Of a DNA stretch of 64,000 nucleotides, positions 58,345 through 64,000 are shown in pieces. Below the pieces are notes generated by a model that was not told the origin of the DNA, ran no database searches, and worked only from the letters and a program-made list of their open reading frames with translations. Source of the DNA: Girardinichthys multiradiatus. Taxonomy: Eukaryota > Chordata > Actinopteri > Cyprinodontiformes > Goodeidae. Location: assembly GCF_021462225.1 (NCBI RefSeq), contig NC_061804.1:5998740-6062739 (forward strand), given 5' to 3'. The position numbers were made by a program, and so were the translations under genes. How positions within the stretch are numbered: position 1 is the first letter of the stretch; each line of letters begins with the position of its first letter.

Positions 58345-60780
58345 TATATATGCTCTTCTGTTGATCAGATTATTCTGATTAAGGACTGAAGTTCAACACT
58401 TTGTTCTCTGCCTTTTCTATTTATTGTTGTTTGGATTGTCACCTCCTCCTAATAAAGTTGCCGATAAGTGTAAATTTTCATGAGCAACCAGAACATATTC
58501 CAAGGCACAGTGAAACTCCAGCAAAAACACTTTATATCTTTTTGCATGGACCAAAGGTGTTCGGGCCTTTTGTATGGATGTGTCATTTTGCTGAGAATTG
58601 TATAAGAACAACTCAAAAGAGTCCGGGTCCTAGAATGAGTCAGAATATTTTAACATTTAGCAGCTTTATCTGGCTACATGAAACTGTATAAAAAGCTACA
58701 TCTCTCTTGTTTTATTACCCCAGAGGACTGTAAAAACTATTTTAATGTAAAGCCAGGCTGATGATGCTTATCACTTTTAACTCATGTAACACACAGGTAG
58801 GGACCGCTTGTTTTCAAAAGCTTGTTTCAAAAGAATTCTTTAAACTTTTAATCTAAACTGGCTGCTTTTTCCAACTCAGCAGACCTATTTGAGTGGACTC
58901 ATGCGGGGAATATGGCAGCAGATGAGAAGGATATGGAGGGTGATTTTTAGGATTAAAGCAGAGTGTCCTTGTGTAACTCACAGAGCTGAAAGAGAGCAGT
59001 CTTTTTCCTCTCTGTGCCCATGAGACGTCCTATCATTTTAATGCCTCATTTCTCCTCCATCTATAGCCTTGAGTTCATTTCTCTGATCTTCTCATTAAGC
59101 TGTCCTGTGTGGCTGCTCTTGCATGACATTCAAAATTTATGTAAATGTCTCATTTCACGTCATGTATTTCAAACTGCAGCCAGGACATGGAAGGCTTCTT
59201 TGGGTCAGAGTCGTTTAAATCACATGGTGGGATTCGGATATTATTCACACAAATCATGATGAAAAAGCAAAAAAAAGTGAATATTTCTTCCTCTGCTGAC
59301 TGTTGGATTTTTGGCTGATAAGATATTATTGTTACTCGCAGCTCCAGCATGGCACTGAATGAGAAAAATGCCGTCCTCAAAAGTGAAACGGAACTCGGAG
59401 AGGGTGAAACAATCCTTGTAAAGGCTTTGTTTTTATCAGTTTCAGTCCTACGACTGAACGGTGCCGCAAACAAACGATGTTGGTGTGTGTTTGTTCATTT
59501 AGCATCGCTCAAAGCGCCCTGAGTTTCTCCAGGAATCTTTTAATGCAAGAATAAACCCCACATGGGAGCATCAACTTGTGTAAACAAAAATCAGAAGCGA
59601 AACCACCCACCCGTAAAGAGCAGGCAGCCCCAAGTGCACACACAAACATTTCTTTTGTCCCAGTATTACACAGAAAAGCACTTCATTCATTAAAAAAAAT
59701 CTGCCGAGAGCTTTCCAATTTCTTCATATCAAAGCTTTAGACATCATTAACGGAGGACTGAGCAGCCGAGATAGTAAAACCTATTAGGAATCTGAATATG
59801 CTTGCGTAGAGATGAGGCTGGGGGGGCTCACACTGTGAAGACCTGTCAAGTGGCAATGAAGGGGCTCAGCAACTTAAATTCTGACACCATAAAATATGCA
59901 TGAAAAAAGTACATAGTGTGTAACCTTTTCAGAGGAATTGTTTACATGTGTGTAACGTAATGGTGTCCAAACGTTTTGAACCAAGGGTCAAATTCGCCAA
60001 GCCTAATGTACTCTAGGGAAAATTCATTTTATTTTGAATTCTTTTCTTTATACCTGCTCAGCAATAAATCGAACATGAAATAACAATGAAAAAAAGAAGA
60101 AAAAACAAAACAATATAGGTTGGACAAAAGGTCTCAGATTGTTGCCTAAAAGAACAGTGTACAAAAGGGTGTTTTTAGGGTCTCAAACCATTGGGGGCTT
60201 TAGCCCAAATCCAAAATATTTAGATTTCAATAAGATAATTTATAGGTAATTCTAAATCAAAATAATATAGGACATATTGTACCAGTTCTGTCTCGGCTGG
60301 TTTTAGACTGAATGTAAATTATTGTGAATCAAACAAAAAAGGTTTGCAATAATTTTACTTTTTATTTTTGTTAGAAGCTGAATGAAGGACAAGGAGAAAC
60401 AGAGTTTAGGCCTGAAGAAAAACCATTTTGCTGAAGCAAATAATGACACATTTTGATGTACTTAGAAAAGAACTTAATCTGAATTTTTGCTGACAAAAGT
60501 TTTTCTTAAACTCAGAGATGTTTACTAAGAGCCAGACAAATGTGCTTCTTTTGTCATCTACATAAATTACCTTTTTAAACGTGACATTCTCATTATAGTG
60601 TTCCTCTCCTGAGGCTCCATTGTCTTTATTCTTATATTTCAAAAAAGGAAAATTGTATAAAGTTGATTTTCTTAAATCTTAGTCAAATGGTAAAATCCTA
60701 AAACACATTTATTTTATAATGCCAAGAGCTTTTGAAACATTTTATTAAAATTGTTCCTTCTTTTATGAACCTGTTCTCTT
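58345..60780. other. intergenic, no gene recognised
   Basis: AT-rich DNA read on both strands. No exon with matching splice sites, no transposon ends and no simple repeat longer than short A or T runs. Confidence 0.4.
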
Positions 60781-60830
60781 TTACCACCATCTTTTCAGCT
60801 CTTCATTCCACTTCTGAAGAAATTTGGCCT
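60781..60830 (-). other. possible terminal exon of an unidentified minus-strand gene
   Basis: On the minus strand TTTTTTGCAG precedes an open segment that would read AKFLQKWNEELKRWW and then TAA. TTTATT (AATAAA on the minus strand) lies 40-75 bases further on. Upstream pieces at about 61250-61340 (donor AAAG/GTAAGCC) and 61660-61750 (CpG-containing, with ATGs) could be its other exons. I do not recognise the protein, and chance is a real alternative. Confidence 0.2.
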
Positions 60831-61599
60831 GCAAAAAACAATAAATTAAACATTTTTTAACACAGTCATTTGTTCTGCACTGAGCATGTGAGACATTAGT
60901 GCAGTTCTTCCTATTAAACACTGAGAGGATAGGGTGTTAAGTTGTGGTGTTTAAAATATAGCATAGAGCCTCGTCCTGGACCGTATCAGTACTAATATTA
61001 CAGTTATTAATAACTGTATACATATGGTATGTATGTCTCACCTTCAGTAAAACTGTATCCTTGTGTAGTTAGTTTAGTTTATATAATATTATATATGTAA
61101 TTCAGAAAAATAAAATACTTAACTAATCAATGGTCCACCTGTGATTAATTGCTATGATTTATTTCTTAATTATGTTGCATCTTTAAACCCAGAGCTGTAT
61201 GTTTAGAATCAGCACAGAAGATATGAAAGAGAAGAAGGAGGCTTACTTTTGCTCTTTCTATTTCGTCTTACTGGAACCAGGAGATATTTTCCTGGTTTAT
61301 TGAGCAACACCTGGTTGTCTACATGTAGAACTAGACTATAAGACTGGCTGCAGCAATGAGATGCAATGTGTTGATCTGAAGGACCTTTTAATGTGTTCAG
61401 CTACGTTGGATTAAATGCTTTTATTTTGAATGAAGTAAAGGACCAGATATTTTCACATTATGACGCAAATCCGGCTAGAAGTTCACAGAGAAGGTTGCTG
61501 CTGTTTTCTATCACAGATCATTTAACTTCACCTGTAGCTCAGGTGAAAGTCCCTCATTATGACCCTGATGATGCTCATTAGAGTGAACCTCCACCTCAT

Positions 61600-62980
61600 G
61601 TCTTGCTGAGTGAATCAGTGATTAGCTGTAACAATTAGCCCATTTCGAGTCAGAATTCAGGTTTTACCGCTATCTTCGTCTGGGTTATACCGCTCGGCGT
61701 CCATCGGTTCCTAAACACACACACCCACCAGGCTCCCACTCACCGGTTGGCTCCATGGTTGCTCTGAAATGAGCCCTGTTTGAGGCGCTCAGTGTAACCT
61801 TTCAGGTAATGAAGGAGGCAGGTCGACCTGGAGTAAACTGCTGTTCTGGACTTCTCCAGAATGGAGTCTGTCTCTGGCTGTGCGCGTAGTTGCGCATTCG
61901 TGGTGCCGCGAGTACGCAAATAACTTTTTTTTGTCTTCTCCTTTTAACTCATTGTTAGGTTAAGTGGAGCGGGACGTGATTATATGGAACACAATTAAAA
62001 AAGTCTGATTGTTTTTAAATACAAATGTGAAGTCCAATACCATTTTGTGGCTGCATCTTTTTAATACTTCTAAATTTCTTCTATCAAGAAGTCCGGGGCT
62101 CTTCAGAAAACATCCGGGGCGTCCGCCCCGGAAGCCCAGGTCTAACTATGTGCCTGTCGCAGACTCATTAGTCTGAGCAACACCTTGGAAATTTTCTCAC
62201 TGGTTGCATGGTGTGACAGGACATATTGTTTCAGATATGTGGGGTGTACATGAACCTGTTGTAATCGGGTGATGCTAAAGATGCAAAGTTCTCAGTTATA
62301 CATTTACAGACATTGGATAACATTGGAAATAAAGCTACCAACATACTGTCCAAGATCTCAAAAAGAGAAAATATACAGTTGTCCTCTGCCATACGAAAGC
62401 AGAAGTCTTTCATCACCACAAAACAAAAACTAACCAACATAACCCAACCACCAACTGCATCCCACTCACAGGCCCATTCTCCAATCTCACACTACAAAGC
62501 CACAGAGCTGTCAAAGCAAATATCCACCAACTCTACAAAGCCAAAAGTGGAGAATCCTGGTCCATTCTAAATTCACCAGCAAAGGATATGTAAGAACAAA
62601 CCCACAAAGCAGAGGCCCACCCTGTGCTGCATAGCCACTAACAGACGTTGGTTCATTCAAGCAGGCCTCACCCACAATCATGAGAACATAGTCTACAGCA
62701 CCTACCATAATGTTCAGTTCATTACTCCTGACAAAGTGTTAGAGAAACAGATAAAACATACATGTCAATCAGAAAATATTGTGATGTAACTTTACTTGCT
62801 ATTCATTGTACTTTGCTCAAAAATGTTGCAAAATAAACAATTTAAACCTAGGTTTTAGTGTTGTGTAGAAGATAGGGATGAGTATATGTAAACTTCTGAC
62901 TGAGACTATACATTTTTTTGAGTTCTTCTCTTTTACATTAATCAGTTAAGACAACAATTAAGGGCGAAACATAGTGGCAA
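61600..62980. other. intergenic with one CpG-containing patch
   Basis: 61660-61925 is richer in CG dinucleotides than its surroundings (GTGCGCGTAGTTGCGCATTC, GTGCCGCGAGTACGC), like a small promoter or CpG island. 62110-62135 has a GC-rich hairpin-like GGGGCGTCCGCCCC. The rest is unassigned. Confidence 0.35.
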
Positions 62981-62989
62981 CCTATGATG

Positions 62990-63116
62990 CACACAAACAC
63001 ACACTGCTGTTAATATCTGTCATGACATCTGCTTATGACAGCGCTTTGAGTGTCTCGTTACTGAAAAGCGCTATATAAATATATAAATAAACTTACCTTG
63101 CCTTACCTTACCTTAT
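62990..63116 (+). repeat. retroposon 3' tail with short tandem end
   Basis: GACAGCGCTTTGAGTGTCTC, GAAAAGCGCTATATAAATAT and then TTACCTTGCCTTACCTTACC is the widespread fish LINE/SINE 3' tail followed by its short tandem repeat. Only the tail region is recognisable. Confidence 0.6.
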
Positions 63117-64000
63117 ATTTCTTTTTAACCTCAATAGTCACAACGTACTAAGCAGAAGATAAGGTTAAGTTTGGTGCAGTTTTCTTTGTCGGCTTTTAGT
63201 TTGTTGACTTACCGGTACTTAAAAATAAAAATAGTTTCTATAAAATTCAAATTACCAGTGCAGAAGATTTATAGAGAGCAGTACATGGTGTGCAATAAGT
63301 ATTCGTCACTTGCAGTGCTGTTATGTTTGTACTTTGTGTCATCACGCACAGTAAAACCCATTTAACACAGCTATGTACAACACCATTCCCCACAAGTTTT
63401 AAAGTGATCCTGTTATGGCAAACATTCCTCTCCCTGACACACTGAAGCGCTCTAAATATCGATTTCCGAACCAGCCATGTTTCCTTCTCCTCCCAGAGTG
63501 TTTGCATCCTGAGGAGTCAGTTAATGGTGTGTTACTGACTCCAGCCCAGTGATCCTTTACATGCTGCGCTCACACGGCCCTCCCTTCACCCTGAGTATCC
63601 ATCACCGCTGTAGTGTCCAGCCCTGCTCATAACGTATTTATGAATGCAGCCTGGGGGAGGCTTCTGCTCGGTAGACTGATACACATTTCAGAGGTTGCAT
63701 TTTTATCACTCTACTGCTCCTTTCCCTCCTCTTTTGCAGCCACAATGGTGATACTGTTGGGATGAAACATTTGGATTAAATTGTTAACATGCTACAACCC
63801 CGCTGATCCTAGGACAACAATTCAACACAGCTGAAATTTCGATGGCTTGAAATAGCTTGATAAAGTGAATCTTACCCCAAAACACAACTTTATAAAAAAA
63901 ACAGTTCAGATCCACAGAGATGACATAATGTTTACTCTAAATGCTGCAAGAGGCATGGGGTTTAATTTATCTGATACAGCAAATTACATGGATTATAAAT
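63117..64000. other. intergenic to window end
   Basis: No gene recognised. 63540-63740 is less AT-rich and without repeat features, so it might be conserved non-coding DNA, but nothing in the sequence alone proves this. Confidence 0.3.

Noticed and set aside
61393..61581. 62-codon plus-strand frame
   Set aside because: No splice sites or domain features; within unassigned intergenic DNA.
58345..64000. First exons of galnt10, the next gene after MFAP3 in human
   Set aside because: No segment translating to the GalNAc-transferase family was found on either strand.

Overview
The window looks like a stretch of teleost fish nuclear DNA. Four vertebrate genes with short exons and canonical GT/AG introns sit among many Tc1-like transposons, Rex1-type and L2-like LINE sequences, tRNA-headed SINEs and fish MITEs. 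The exact species cannot be read from the sequence. The transposon mix fits a percomorph or cyprinodontiform fish, which is inference. No prokaryotic operons, CRISPR arrays or phage genes are present.

Layout. 65-7243 (+): the last twelve exons of gemin5 (SMN complex), including the dimerisation and C-terminal RNA-binding region. 7977-11189 (-): complete cnot8 coding sequence (CCR4-NOT deadenylase), tail to tail with gemin5, with a probable CpG-containing 5' exon and promoter near 12.9-13.1 kb. 15524-24367 (-): complete fam114a2 in thirteen coding exons, one intron carrying a full-length Tc1-like transposon. 28453-31257 (+): mfap3 in two coding exons, head to head with fam114a2 across a 4 kb spacer with a long ATCT microsatellite. 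All exon phases were checked by hand and join in frame.

31.3-58.3 kb is essentially gene-free and is built from transposons, many nested: Tc1-like elements at 36.2, 40.0, 43.2, 46.1, 48.9 and 56.8 kb, two Rex1-type LINE copies, and an L2-like LINE at 52.2-55.9 kb interrupted by a 1.84 kb LTR-like insertion and a SINE. The element at 56777-58344 has 201 bp terminal inverted repeats and an open 320-residue transposase. 58.3-64 kb is mostly featureless; a possible tiny minus-strand gene near 60.8-61.8 kb is speculative.

The four genes have no shared pathway: gemin5 acts in snRNP assembly and RNA binding, cnot8 in mRNA deadenylation, fam114a2 is poorly characterised, and mfap3 is a single-pass Ig membrane protein. 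In human they all lie on 5q33.2 (established knowledge), so the window is a rearranged conserved synteny block. I found no convincing new biological system. The most informative signals are the nested insertions that date one another, the LTR-like element with exact ends, the SINE and LINE sharing a 3' tail, and the nearly intact Tc1 transposon.
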